Below the pieces are notes generated by a model. The model saw nothing but the letters and a program-made list of their open reading frames with translations, was not told where the DNA came from and made no database searches. This document shows, piece by piece, positions 25,068-36,796 of a stretch of 64,000 nucleotides of DNA. The stretch spans positions 186,410,348-186,474,347 of the forward strand of contig CM024753.1 of the NCBI GenBank assembly GCA_014218235.1, read 5' to 3'. Both the position numbers and the translations under genes were made by a program. The DNA comes from Colocasia esculenta. Its lineage: Eukaryota > Streptophyta > Magnoliopsida > Alismatales > Araceae. Numbering within the stretch: position 1 is the first letter of the stretch; every line of letters begins with the position of its first letter.

Positions 25068-26767
25068 TATGGATACCGTTTTTCGTTCCCTTTTTTAGGG
25101 GGTGTTACCAAAGAACGAGTGGGCCACAAAGAGGGCGATATGATGATCAGGGGTAGGGTGTGATCGTGATAACCAGGCACGCGAGGGTGCCAAATGGAGA
25201 ATGCACGGCGAGGGGTGTGGGTGGAGGACGGTGTGCGGTGCGCGAAGGGGACAAATGGAAAAAGGTGATCGCGGATGTTACCTGTTGGAGCGTGGGGAGA
25301 TTGCGCGAGGGATGTGGGTTCCTCTTCCTCTATGAACATGGCTGGCCGTGGTAGAGGGTGTTTCCTTTGTTGATTACCCTGAAAAATAATACAAATAAGG
25401 GGATTAGCCGCATGTGTAGTATACATCCCTAAATAAATGAAATGGAAAGAATGAACGGCATGGGGAACGACTTACCGTATGGTGGCTTTTAAACCACTAA
25501 AAACGTGGTGTGTGTAATGCAGGCATGTGTGTGTGTCTGAAAAGGTAAAAGGAGCCACGTGGGGCCCGGAGGAGATGGATAAACAAAGAGAAAGAGAAAG
25601 GGGAGGGGGTGCTTCCTCAAATGGTGGATGGCGCGGCAGTGCTGCTTGGAATGGACGGAGAAAGAAGAGGAGGGAGATGCTCCCGCTTTTCCCCGAAGTG
25701 TGTCGAGGACGACGTGGAAGGTGCGCTCCTCCACCTTAAGCCGATTGGATGGACATGATAGCTCAAATGGAGTGGTGGGCCCCCTTGGTCCAGAGCCGAG
25801 GTGGGAATCCGGTAGGGCTTCGCCGCAATGAATGGACCCCCCCTTATAAATGACCCTTGGGGGTCTATTTCTAGGGGCAAAGTTCTTGAATCACGTCGGG
25901 GATGGCCACCACGACTATGAGGTTGAATCACGTCCGGGTGGCATGCTGCGATTCAGAAGGCCTTGATTTGACATAAAGCGTGATGATTGCAGTATGGCGG
26001 GCACGTTTAGAATCGCGTCGGGGACGACCGCCGCGTTATTGAAATGCGTCGACCTACCCCGCTGCGACTTCATTTTGGGCACGTGGGCCATAAATGTGGC
26101 GACTTCCAAGGTCTAGCGTGTCAGGCCTAGGACCTAATTGTGTCGTCCTGGTCGAACGTGATTCAGAGATTTCGCGTGATTCCGAGGTCTGGGCGCTCGA
26201 GTGCGATGACTTTTATGGCCTAGGGCCTAATCGCGGCGGCTGAGGCTGACGCGTCCTTGATTTGAAAACGCGTCGGGATGGCACGACGCGATAAAGGTAT
26301 TTATGAATTTTATTTATAAAAACCTGCTAGAACCGACATTAGAATCGTGGCGCTCATAGTGGACGCATTCATGGCATTGGGCATTTTCCATAAATAAAAT
26401 AGATAAATTTTTTGTCGTGTCGCGGAAGGCCGCCGCGATAAGGTCCATTTGGCCATGTCACGACCCAGACGCCTGGCGCGACAATGGAATCACGTCCTTC
26501 TTACTGGACACGTTTTAGCTACCTTCATGAACATGTCCCGCTGGCCCGTCGTGACTTCATGAACGCGCCCCGAAGACCCGTCGCGACTTGAAAACAGTGC
26601 CCACGACCTCCGGCCAGCCTTGGAAATGAAGGGGAAGCACCGGAGAAGAATGGGTGAGATCCAGAAATGTCGGGAAAACACTCTTGCAAGGCAATATGAG
26701 GGCCATTTGTGGCATTATGGCGCAATATGAAATTTGCCCGCGGTGGAGTCAAATTCGCGTGTCTACA
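25068..26767 (-). mobile_element. 5' LTR of the Tat/Ogre-like element
   Basis: Same length (1,700 bp) as 7404-9103. On the minus strand it begins TGTAGACACGCG. Many differences from the partner are CpG to TpG/CpA. The TATA-like CTTATAAA is kept at 25843-25850. The right flank CTTAT (26768-26772) is the target duplication. Confidence 0.92.
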
Positions 26768-26899
26768 CTTATCTCAATGATAAGTATGAGAACGTCATAA
26801 CAGTGCAAGGTGGTATAGGTATTTCTATATAGTGTCTTTTCATCACAATTACACTCTAATATTTGGCACAAATACTAAAGTAGTTAAAAATATTAAGAG

Positions 26900-27090
26900 T
26901 GTTGTACTCCAAATGATTTTGATGATAACTAAACACCTTATTGATTTGATGAAATGTTGGACTTATAATTCTATTGTCATATATCTTGAAGTTCTAACAT
27001 GTTTTGGGTGATTTCTATTAGAAGAGCACTTTTGAATTATGAAATAGGGCTAAATTAGTTCGCCGATCTCACGAGCTAGTTGACCAAACA
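26900..27090 (+). mobile_element. 5' stub of a copia (SIRE-like) LTR
   Basis: TGTTGTACTCC then TTTTGATGATAACTAAACACC resembles the start of SIRE/Maximus LTRs. It is cut after about 190 bp by the chromovirus LTR fragment that follows. Confidence 0.45.
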
Positions 27091-27416
27091 TATAGTGCCC
27101 TAGGTTTTTTTATTTGCATTTTATTTCAATTTTATATGAGTAGTTTACTATTCCATCTGCATGAACTTAACAACAATAGAGAGTGTTGTCAACTTTGGTA
27201 GACGACACAATCGAATGTCTTTAATTTCATTTTAATGTGACCCTATACAACCATTTATTTGGGTTAATCCAATTAATTGTGGATTTATTTTTACTGACGA
27301 CATCATAGATTGTTGTTAACATCTAGTTAAATGTCTTTCTATGTGGATGGCTATTTCCTTACCTGGTTACGACCAAGATTTTTGTAGTAGCTATAGCATC
27401 GATTTCTATTATGGAA
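27091..27416 (+). mobile_element. 5' LTR fragment of a decayed chromovirus
   Basis: Aligns with the start of the LTR at 41608-41925 (TAGTGCCCTAGG, GGTAGACGACACAAT, TTTGGGTTAAT). It stops where the small LTR element begins. With the pol remnant at 40973-41607 it brackets an old chromovirus that has lost most of its interior. Confidence 0.8.
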
Positions 27417-27723
27417 TGTAACACTGAGGTCAGCTCAAGTCGAGGTGATCGCCGAGGTGACCAATCCGAGGCGTCTGAGACGAGATGACTAAGTCGAGCC
27501 GACTGACCCGAGGTCTGCTTAGCGAACGTGGGATGCATGCTCGGAGCTCTTGACCTGACCTACAAAGCCCACCGAGAAGCCTCGGCGGGGAGACACTTCA
27601 ACGCTCTAGTTAGTTTCTAGCCGAGCAGAATAGCCTAGCCCAAGGAGTCGAACAGCGTACCTGCAATGAATAGAGTCTGCCTCTTTTATAGGGTTAATCA
27701 CTTGCGGAATAGTTGGACGACCC

Positions 27724-29989
27724 TGTTGTGCAATTATTTTTACAAAAGGATGCTCAATTGTTTTTTATTATGACAAAATAATTTTAGTTATACTAAACCC
27801 TTTTCCCAAGTAATAAACAAATTCATTTGATTATAACATAATGACATTTTACTTAGTATTGTATTTGATGTGTTAAGGCAAAGGCATGCATGTATTATAT
27901 TGTACAATCATTTATAGATAAAGGTGTCAACATATGATTGTTTTCTAATGACACTTATCTATCTCCAATAAAATTCTTTAAGTTCATAACTAGTATAAAT
28001 ATCATGTTGATTCCAACTCCTGGAAAGTCAAAGTGAGAAATCGATTGATGAACAAAGTTCGTCAATCGAAGTCCAATTCTAACTCCTAGAAAGTCGAAGT
28101 GAGAAATCAATTGATGAACAAAGATTGTCAATCGAAGTCTAATTCTGACTCTTGGAAAGTCGAAGAGAGAAGTCCTCAATCGAAGTCCAATATCGACTCC
28201 TAGACAGTCAAAGTGAGAAATTGGTTGATGAACAAAAGTCGTCAATCGAAGTCCAATTCCGACTCCTAGAAAGTTGAAGTGAGAAATCGATAGATGAAAA
28301 AAAGTCATCAATCAAAGTCCAACTCCGACTCTTGGACATTCAAGGTGAGACATTGATTGATGAACAAAGGTCATTAGTCTAAGTCTCTCTATGTGACTTC
28401 CATGCAGTCAAAGTTAGGCATCGATTGGTGAACAAAGGTCATCAGGCAACATCTTACTGTGATTTCTATGCAGTCAAAGTCAGACATCGATTAGGGAAAA
28501 AGGTCATCAGTCGAAGTCTCACTGTGACTCCTATGCAGTCGAAGTTAGATATCGATTAATGAACAAATACGATCAGTCAAAGTTTTCAGTGTCGATTAAT
28601 GTAGTATTATTTCGATTGGACTATTTTCTACATATCGATTGATGAAGTTCTACACAGCAATTGTTGAAGTATTATTCTGATTGGCTTTGTAATCCTTTAT
28701 GTAATATTTTTGGATATCAATTGGTGAACAAATTATAATATGTTTTAAAGATATGTCTATGCACTTTGATTTAGTATTTTTTGAAGAACATATCTAAAGC
28801 ACTATAATTTAAATTATTCTCAGGTTGCTATCTATTTTGCAAGATATCCACAAATGTCATTCAAACTGACATATTTCCAGTTTTTAAGATAAAGTTTTTT
28901 GCAGGTGTACTGCACGCCAAGTAGGTGTCTATACCGCCTTAAATGCTCACCTACTCCAGCACACTTTATGTACAAACTTTTCTCTGGAGTAGTTAGATAT
29001 CCTTTCAAATGACTTGTCTCTTTCTTTCACTTAATATTTTATTGCTTACAAGTCTAACCATGAGGAAAAGAAAAGTCCTTGCATGGGTATGATGTTTGCA
29101 GACATCTAGTGTGCTGTCTATAGAACAATGCAACTATCCATATAGCTAGGAAGCCGTTGAGAAACTCAAAGATTTGAAGATGGATCTTTCAAGTTGTCTT
29201 CTAAGTCACAACGTTCAAATTTTTGAAACTACTATATTCCAATGGGAAATAAAGTCTCTGAAGTCTATATAAGGTGCTGAAGTTTTTCTTTGAAGATATA
29301 TCAAGTATCATCAAGCAATGAAGCACAAAAGCAAAAAGAAAAACAAGAAAGATCTGAAGGAGAGCAATTTGTGCAAGCAAGTCGACTCCAAGTGTTCCTA
29401 CTCTCCTGCACTCAAGAAGCTTGTATGTGGGTGGTTAGATAGTCTAATTTCCTTTTCTCAGTCCACCCTTTAGTCAGAAAGAGTTTAGAAATTTCAAGTG
29501 TATTTGTATATCTCTTTTTGTTCTTCAGTGTTTGTTCATTCTCTGAGCAAGCACTCTATCTACATCTTATTTAGAGTACAAACCAGCAGGAGGTTCACTC
29601 CCTGTAGTTCCCTTTTTGTAGAAGGGAAGACCTATTGCGGTAAGTTGTTGTTTGCCCCTTTGGTAAAGGGAAGACTTGCTAGGGAGCAAGTGGTTGTAAT
29701 ACCTCTCATTGGAGAGAAGGCCAAGGGTTCTTGGTAGTTAATGAAAAATCCCAAGTTGCACTTGGGGACTATATGTAGGACTCCTAATTGAGAGGAGGTC
29801 CGAACCAGGATAAATTTCTTGTGCACTGTTTGTGATTGTTTCCGCCTAGTTACACTTGTTTCACACACACACCACACAAGGAACTAACACTTCTGTCAAG
29901 TGTTCTTTCATATTCGGATAACTTTTAAATTTGTAGAAAGTCCTATTCACCCATCTCTAGGACATCTAAAGCTCCATCTAGATCTAACA
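27724..29989 (+). mobile_element. Solo LTR, copia-like, 2,266 bp
   Basis: TGTTGTGCAATT...AGATCTAACA, flanked by a perfect 5-bp duplication GACCC (27719-27723 and 29990-29994). The 3' end (CACTGTTTGTGATTG, TATTCACCCATCTCTAGGAC) resembles the R-U5 of SIRE/Maximus copia LTRs. No interior domains. It contains the tandem array at 28,006-28,590. Confidence 0.88.
28006..28590. repeat. 62-64 bp tandem array with TCGATTGA/TCAATCGA hairpins
   Basis: About nine units of the pattern GACTCCTAGAAAGTCGAAG, GAGAAATCGATTGATGAAC, GTCAATCGAAGTC. Most units contain the inverted pair TCGATTGA...TCAATCGA about 12 bases apart. The later units are more diverged. Confidence 0.85.
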
Positions 29990-30390
29990 GACCCCGCGAA
30001 TCACGAGGCAGATCTCTATGATTGTGTCCAAATCATGGTCATAACTACTATGCCAGATTGTCTAGGTAATGGACTTAATGGCCCCAATTACCAAATGCAC
30101 AATCCTCGGCCATTACCTCGTTAGTTGATGCATCGACCGTTACGCGAGCCATGCTCTGGGAATCCCGTAGGCACATCATGCTCCGTATCAGTCAAGGCCG
30201 AGCCGGGTAATCCTCGTCCTTGATTGAGCTGAGGTTGTCGGGCCAAGGAGTGTGAAGAGGTTGTTCTAACTGACTTGACTCGTCGGCCTAGATGACAATA
30301 AAATCTGGTTCAAGCCACGTCAAGACGATGATTCTATTACTCTAGAAGGTCGGCCGAGCAAAGGCTCCGGTCGACCTATGGGGACCCCCA

Positions 30391-30633
30391 TATCATTGGC
30401 CTCCCAGGTTCACGCAGGACCGCTTTAGTGGGACATGGTGAAACTATTGTTCGGAACTCCTAAGTCAATAACACATGGCTCTACCAGCCCACGTGGTCTG
30501 CATCGCGTCACATCGCCAAGCTATCAGCGTCGGCTTGCACCGAGTCCCATCAACATGTTGTCAGCGCCAGCTTGCACTATGTTGTACCATAAGGTTGCCT
30601 TGAATGTTGTGTGCGATGCCGATGGTCACATTT
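30391..30633 (+). other. Interior of the TRIM-like element (left part)
   Basis: 243 bp between its left LTR and the solo LTR insertion. No domain recognised. The right part is the 30 bp at 33596-33625. Confidence 0.55.
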
Positions 30634-33595
30634 TGTCACACCCCAATGCGGAATATCGGAACGTAAGACAGTTGCAACTAAGCAAGTATAGAGTGTATAA
30701 TAGACATCAACACATTGGACAATTAAATAATACTAAAGCAAATGTTATTTTATTAAAAATTTCACTAATGTCTATTACAACTACTAATTCAGAGCCATTA
30801 CTTAGGGCCTAATTGACATCACTACATCTGAAAAATAATGTAAAATGCTCAACTAAGACTTCTAGGATCACGCTAGTACACTAGGCACTCTTGAATTACT
30901 CCTGGTCATCCCCTTCCTCGTGAGTGTAGGTATCCTCATCAGTCTCACCTGAGAACACATATCAAATATCACAGGGTGAGCGATAACACCCAATAGGACT
31001 TAAATCTCATGGTCAGGCATGTTTTAGGTGATTAAGGTATTTAAAGAGTAGAGTAACTAATGATAGAGAGAATCAAATAATGTCGAGAGATTAATAGCAC
31101 AATAATATGATATAGATAGCACATGGTTCAAATATAGTATAAAGAACAAGATGGCCATAACACGAATAGCACAACATAGTACATGATAGCACATAGCACA
31201 ATGAGTCGAGTATAGTATAGCACTTTGATTGTCATTTGATAGTCGAGATAGATAGCACTTGAGTGTAATGTCAAACACTCTGGTCAATTAACTCCAGTGG
31301 GCAAATAGCATTTTTGGGTGCATCTTCCAGAACCAGACCGGGCCCCTTTTATATTGCCAGGCATTAATTATGTTTATTATCTTTAGACAATCAGTCAAAT
31401 GTCCATATAGAGTACCAAGAAATAGATGATAGTAGTTGAAGAATAGATGAGAATAACATGAAAGAAAGAGACTTGATAAGAGAGAGTACTTTAGCGGAGA
31501 GTTTCTATACTATCCAGAAACATGCAGTGGCCATGCATGTAAAACGTCGTTAAAACGTTTGATAGTAACAGTTGTAATAGCACACACATGGTACTGGTAG
31601 TCTGGTAGAGATCGCTCCCCTCACCCTGGTCGCAACAAGATCGTGGTCAGGGTATCAGTTGCGACAATCAGAAGAGGTTGCAGTCCTTCTGTAGGTCAGA
31701 TAGTGTCGCAGTCCTCATCCCGATCGCGATATCAGAGAGGCATCTAAGGTTGTTTGGATCTTACAAAAAAAGTCCAACATAGTCCCTAATAGTGCATAGG
31801 AGTTGTGGGTACAACCAGCTCGTCAACCATGATATAAGCCATAGCCAAGGAGTCTTTACAGAGGTCCTGAATAAGGATTTACTAGTCCGACAGGAGTCGT
31901 ACACGACGGAGAGTTTATTTAAGTCAAGTGAAGTGTGTATAGAAACATTACTCGTCTTGCATTGACTGCTCGAAGGCAGAGGAGCATCGGCAACAGTATC
32001 CAAAATGAATGATAGAAAACATAAACAAGGTTTAATAAAAGGGAACTTATGTGATTAATTCCAATAATATACCAGATACATTATGGAGTATCTTATGAGT
32101 ATTGTCAAGTTTGAGATGTATGAATTTCCGTGTGTGCATGTGATAGAAATCATGGATCGAAAAGATCAAGTGCATGGCTTTTAATAGAATAACTTCATGT
32201 TCATGATTAATTGACATCTTTTACTACGTTTCAGTCTTAACAGGAAGTATATACACAATATAGAACAAGAACCAAATAGAACTAGGATTTGTGTGCAAAT
32301 TTCCAAAAGGCAACGTACCTCTGTAAGGATCGTGACAAGGTACATCATGAACGTGACAGACCTTGTAAAGGATCGCGACAGGGTCACTGGGAACAGACAG
32401 GCAGATAGCGACACAGTACCCTATCATGTTCAGAATGCGACGGAAGACTCTGTCGCGACCTGTTTGAGAAGGTGACCTATTGGGTCGTCGCGATCTCAGA
32501 GTTCCTGCCTAAGCCCAAAAAGGAAATCACCCTCCTTGGATTGCAGTCCACTCTTCCAAGGGTTTGACATAAGGATTTTAAAACCATGAAATCTTTATGA
32601 ATACTTTGATGAAAAATCATGAAACCAATTTAAACGAAACTAGACTTGCAGAAGATTAAACTGTAAGGAGTAATTAGACTTTTATCATGAAATCAACATG
32701 TTATGATCATGTTCTTTCACAATGAACCACAAATATGATGCACTGATGAAGAAATATTTAATTCAAAAAGGTTACTTGATAGAAATTGGGGAAAATCATA
32801 TCAACATGATGTAGACATCATGACGTATCTATAGAAAAAGTTTCAGGGCATGAGATCAAGTATAAATAAGGATTTGAGACGAATATGATAAGTCGAGTGC
32901 ATGTTCATGACAGAACTTTGGACATGAAATTAGGAAGAATTGCATGATAACAATTGGGGAAAACATAGTGCTTTATTTCTTGAGATCAAGAACAACCTAT
33001 AAACGAATTTAATTTAACTTTTGCTTGTGATATTACCTACCTTTGAACGATGTGAATTCCTAGGACTTTGAACGCGAAGAACGCTTGAAGAACACCTTGC
33101 AAGCCTTCTCCTCCTCAAATCTCCCCTCCAACGGCCTATCCTCCTCGTTCTTCAAGTCTCGGAAGATTAATAGGGTCGGCCATGGGCGAGATTGAGGTGT
33201 ATTTATAGATCTAGGGTTAAAAATCCTTTTAGAACTCTAACTCTCCCTCAATTACGAGTTTTCTACAATTATCATAATTTCTTCTTATCTAATCTTGATT
33301 TTAGATTAGGATAGGGCCAGATTTCATGGCTATTAGGTTAGGCTAGGGTTGGGACTCTTAATTAGATAATTCCATGAGTTCTAAAGGGATTTACTTGCCC
33401 TTTTTAATTTGTTAATAATTTAGTTATGAACTTTGACCTATTTATCTCTAATCCATCATTTGGTCTCTTGTTTTTTTTTGGCCCAATAACTCATGTATGG
33501 ACTCATATACTTAATTTACTTAATGGGTTTTAATTTATTCACTTTTCTTTGCAGTTTTAATTAATTTATTTACTGTTAAATAGCAGGTTGCTACA
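30634..33595 (-). mobile_element. Solo LTR, chromovirus type, 2,962 bp
   Basis: On the minus strand TGTAGCAACCTGC...TTGGGGTGTGACA, with a TATA box TATAAAT at plus 33201-33207 about 390 bp from its start. No partner LTR and no interior. Flanks CATTT and CGTCG do not match, so a clean target duplication is missing. That could reflect recombination between different copies, or mutation. It contains GTCGCGAC-type motifs at about 31,620-31,730 and 32,330-32,500. Confidence 0.75.
32325..32500. repeat. GTCGCGAC-type palindrome cluster in solo LTR
   Basis: GATCGTGACA, AACGTGACAG, GATCGCGACAGGG, CTGTCGCGACC and GTCGTCGCGATC lie within 175 bp. This is the same word family as in the nested element at 13,358-22,583, although the LTRs are otherwise unlike. 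Confidence 0.75.
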
Positions 33596-34556
33596 CGTCG
33601 CCACCTCAACTCCTATGTTACGGAATGTAACACCAAGGTTGGCTCAAGCCAAGGTGATCGCCGAGGTGACCAATGCGAGACGTCTGAGCTGAGATGACTA
33701 AGCCGAGGCGACCGAGAAGAGGTCTACTTTGCTGGGATACGTGTTCCGAGCTTCCGACCTGACCCGCAAAGCCCACCGAGAAGCCTCAGCGGGGAGACAC
33801 TCCAATGCTCTAGTCAGTTGCTAGCCAAGCAGAATGGCTAGCCCAAGGAGTCGAACAACGTACCTTTATCTGAAGAGTGTCTGCCTCTTTTATAGGGGTT
33901 GATCACCCGTAGAACAGTTGGAAGACCCCGCGAATCACGTGGTGAATCTCCATGATTGTCACCAGAATGTGGTCGTAACTGCCATACCAGATCATCTAGA
34001 TCGTGGTCTTAATGGCTGCAATTACCAGACACACGATCCTTGGCCATTACCTTGTCGATTGATGCATCAACTATTACGCGAGCCATGCTCCAAGAATCTT
34101 GCGAGCATGTCGTGCTCCATATTAGTCAAGGTTGAGCTGGGTAATCCTCATCCTTGGCCGAGCTGAGGTTGTCAGACCGAGTGTGAAGAGGTCATTCTAG
34201 CTGACTTGACTCGTCGGCCTAGTGATAATTGCATAATTGTTATGAATAATCGTGCCATTTGATTGACAAATAATTGATAATTTCATAAGTTCTGTTATCA
34301 TTTCATTACAAGTGCGGAAATTGATAAAATCTCTGTTGTGTTGTGATTGCAGGATTAATGGGCCAAGAAATGAAGTGTCAAATGGGACAATAAATTTGAT
34401 TGGATCAAGAGAGAATAATGAGAGATTCTTTATTTTTTAATATTCCCTCTCTCTCTTTCTTTTCAAAAACACTTTCTCATTTTAAAAATCTCCTCTCATA
34501 TTTTCTAAAAATCTCTTTCCTTTAATCTCTCCCCCTTCCTCTCTTTTCTCTAACAC

Positions 34557-34564
34557 TTTATAAA
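34557..34564 (+). promoter_or_regulatory. TATA box of the GYF element
   Basis: ACTTTATAAACTC directly ahead of a CTCTCCCTC pyrimidine start-site-like stretch. Conserved in the 3' LTR at 39853-39860. Confidence 0.7.
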
Positions 34565-34865
34565 CTCTCTCCCTCTCTTTCTCATGCAATTATTCTCCCC
34601 TCTCTCTTCTCCCTCTCTCCTGCGCATCCCCTTCCTCCTCTTCCTCCTTCTCTTTCTTCTTCCTCCTCTCCTCTTCTTCCCCTTCTCTTTCTTCTTCCTC
34701 TCTCTTCTGGCTCTCTCTCTCTGTGCACCGGCGTCCGCCAGCGCCTACACCAGCGCCCACCTGCGTCAGCTGCCCTGCCGCGCACCAGCCTGCACCGCCC
34801 TGCGCCAGCCTGTAGCCGCCCGCACCCCGCACCAGGCCCGCAGGCCCCCGCGCCCGCGCCGGCGC

Positions 34866-34893
34866 CTACGTGCATGCAACCGCATGCACGTAG
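34866..34893. repeat. Perfect 12-bp hairpin in LTR
   Basis: CTACGTGCATGC (34866-34877), loop AACC, GCATGCACGTAG (34882-34893). Conserved unchanged in the other LTR at 40142-40169. It contains ACGT cores. Confidence 0.93.
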
Positions 34894-34904
34894 CCGCCTC
34901 CCTC

Positions 34905-35168
34905 TCTCTCCTCTCGGCGCTCTCTCTCCTCTCTCCTCTCGCGCTTCTCTCTCTCTCTCTCTCTCGCCTCTCTCGTTCCTCTCTCTCTTCTATCCTCTCT
35001 CTCCTCTATCTCTTTTCTCCCTTCTCTCTCCTCTTTCTCTTCTCTCTCCGCTCTCTCTCTTTTCTCTCTCTCTCTCTTCTCTCTCCTATCGCCGCCTCTC
35101 TCTCTCTCTCCTCTATCGCTCTCTCTCTTTTCTCTCTCTTTCCTCTCTTTCCTCTTTATCCCCTCTCT

Positions 35169-35201
<33 letters not shown>

Positions 35202-35272
35202 ACGCGCTCTCTCTCCGCTCTCTCTCTTTTCTCTCACTTTTCTCTCTCCTCTAGTCTCTCTTATTCTCTCCA
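34905..35272. repeat. Polypyrimidine CT tract
   Basis: Nearly uninterrupted C/T for about 370 bp, part of a longer C/T-biased zone from 34,438. Long Leu/Ser (plus) and Arg/Glu (minus) frames here are translation artefacts. A near-identical copy is at about 40,180-40,550. Confidence 0.92.
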
Positions 35273-35602
35273 TTCTATTTTATTTCTCTTGTTGATGTAT
35301 TTTATTTAGGGTAGAATACTTTTTTGTTAATTTATTTTATACTTAGTGGATTGTTATTTTGGAATTGGTTAATGTTTATCTCTCGCTATCTATTCACTTA
35401 GTTTAGATTATTTCGTGCAATCTAATATCATCACGTTATTTTCTTAAATAAAAACACAAGGTTTTCAACTCTAAAAATCTAGTTCTCCGTGGATTCGACT
35501 CGGTCTCACCACTTAACTACTGTTAAAATAATTAGTGTAGGCCGATAATTTTGAGATTGTTAGTCACGTTTGTAACGACGCATTCGTGGGCTATCAATTC
35601 GT

Positions 35603-35689
35603 GAGAGCCACCCATGCTTCATATTTCATGCAAGAAATTTTTATTTTCCAGCTTGACTCATAGTATGTTCTTGTGAAGGTGGTGAGTTG
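35603..35689 (+). repeat. 87-bp copy of the element's own 3' UTR inside the primer-site region
   Basis: Identical over 87 bp to 38724-38810. It starts seven bases after the LTR end and is followed at once by CCGGGGAATT. With the preceding GTTG this is the tail of the Athila tRNA-Asp primer site (GTTGCCGGGGA, 35686-35696). The front half of the primer site is missing. Confidence 0.9.
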
Positions 35690-35696
35690 CCGGGGA

Positions 35697-36796
35697 ATTA
35701 GATTTTTAGTTTTGATAATCTTGGTGTTATTTGTATATATTCATGTTAACATTTTCTTTCTTTTTGTAGGTATCAAATAAAAGTGAAAAAATCCTGAAAA
35801 TTGCAAAACTGAAAAATCTGCCAGAAAACTGTCGCTGAAAGTTGAATCTGTAGGTAAAAAGTTCTGGTTTGGAAAGAAAAAACCGAAAACTGCACCAAAA
35901 AAATCAGAAAAAATGGTAAGTGAGGTGAGTTTCCTTCTCTCACTCTTTCCATTTGTTTTCATTTCCAAAAGAACGAGGGATTGCGTTGAAGGTAAGTACC
36001 ATTAAAACCCTCTTGATTGAGTTTCCTTTTCTTAGTTGCCATGTTTAGATAATTAATAAAAAAAATCAAAAAAATCAATCACTTGAATCCAATAAAAGAT
36101 GTCATGTCAAGACTAGAAATTTCCATCTTTAGGACATGCATCATTTAGACTTTCATCTTTAGGTAAGATTCTTTTTTTGAAAAGTTTCCTTTCTTGTCGA
36201 AGATTGCTGGAGGCAAGGTGAGAATCTCAACTTTCTTAAAATCATGATCATGCATTGCCATGCTTGCATAGAACCCCTTGCTTGATTTTGTGGTGTGCAC
36301 ATCATTTCTAAAATATTTTAAGGGCAGTTTCCTTAACAAGATAAGGTGGGGATTTGATCACCTTTCCTTAGCCCAAAAATCACAATTTCCAGCATCTTTT
36401 GCATTCCCAAGCCCAATAAAAGAAAGTAGAAACTTGACCTAGGGTTCGCTTTGAGACTTAAGCCCACTTGGGCCCACTATCAAGTTTGGAGACTGGTGTC
36501 TAAGGCTAGAGGTTTATTGGCAAACGCCTAAGTGGACAAGTGGTTACTTAATTAGGTCCCTGTGAGAGCAGGGGGAACCTCCCACTTTCCCACCTCTTAC
36601 CTGGCCAGTTAACGGGCTTGAGAGTGGATTTGAGTTAGGCCTCAGTTGATTAGTGAGAACTCAAATGTTTATGTCCTAGGGAACCATAGGTGTCATAGGA
36701 TTAATTGTTTGCTAACTTATTTGAAAATACAAAAAAAATCAAATATTTCAAAACACAAAAAAAATTAAAAACACAAAAAAAAAGAAAAGAGGATTT
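35697..36796 (+). other. 5' leader of the GYF element
   Basis: No gene seen. AT-rich, with A-runs just before the ORF (36,720-36,790). Several repeated TTAGGA...CATG words occur, but nothing I can name. Confidence 0.6.

Larger units (their letters stand above)
7404..26767 (-). mobile_element. Tat/Ogre-like Ty3 element, split by a nested element
   Basis: Two 1,700-bp LTRs (7404-9103 and 25068-26767) flank the element. The 5-bp duplication CTTAT is present at both outer edges (7399-7403 and 26768-26772). Orientation is minus: the primer-binding site abuts the right-hand LTR and gag reads leftward from 23,918. The 13,358-22,583 interval is a later insertion. Removing it rejoins the gag/linker frame at a CARGA duplication (13353-13357 CAGGA and 22584-22588 CAAGA). 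No RT or integrase is visible, so the copy was mobilised in trans or has lost pol. Confidence 0.88.
27417..30390 (+). mobile_element. Left LTR of the small element, interrupted
   Basis: Halves 27417-27723 and 29995-30390 join exactly when the 2,266-bp insertion and one GACCC copy are removed. They match the right-hand LTR (AGCCCACCGAGAAGCCTC, GATGACAA-AAATCTGGTTCA). Confidence 0.85.
34223..35596 (+). mobile_element. 5' LTR of the GYF element
   Basis: TATA box TTTATAAA at 34557-34564. From 34,438 to about 35,275 it is dominated by CT microsatellite, broken by a GC-rich island (about 34,725-34,905) holding a 12-bp stem hairpin. The 3' third (35,280-35,596) is ordinary AT-rich U5. Confidence 0.92.

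Noticed and set aside
34584..35309. Long Leu/Ser (plus) and Arg/Glu (minus) open frames
   Set aside because: They are translations of a CT microsatellite in an LTR. The same happens at 39,880-40,585. No start context or domain.
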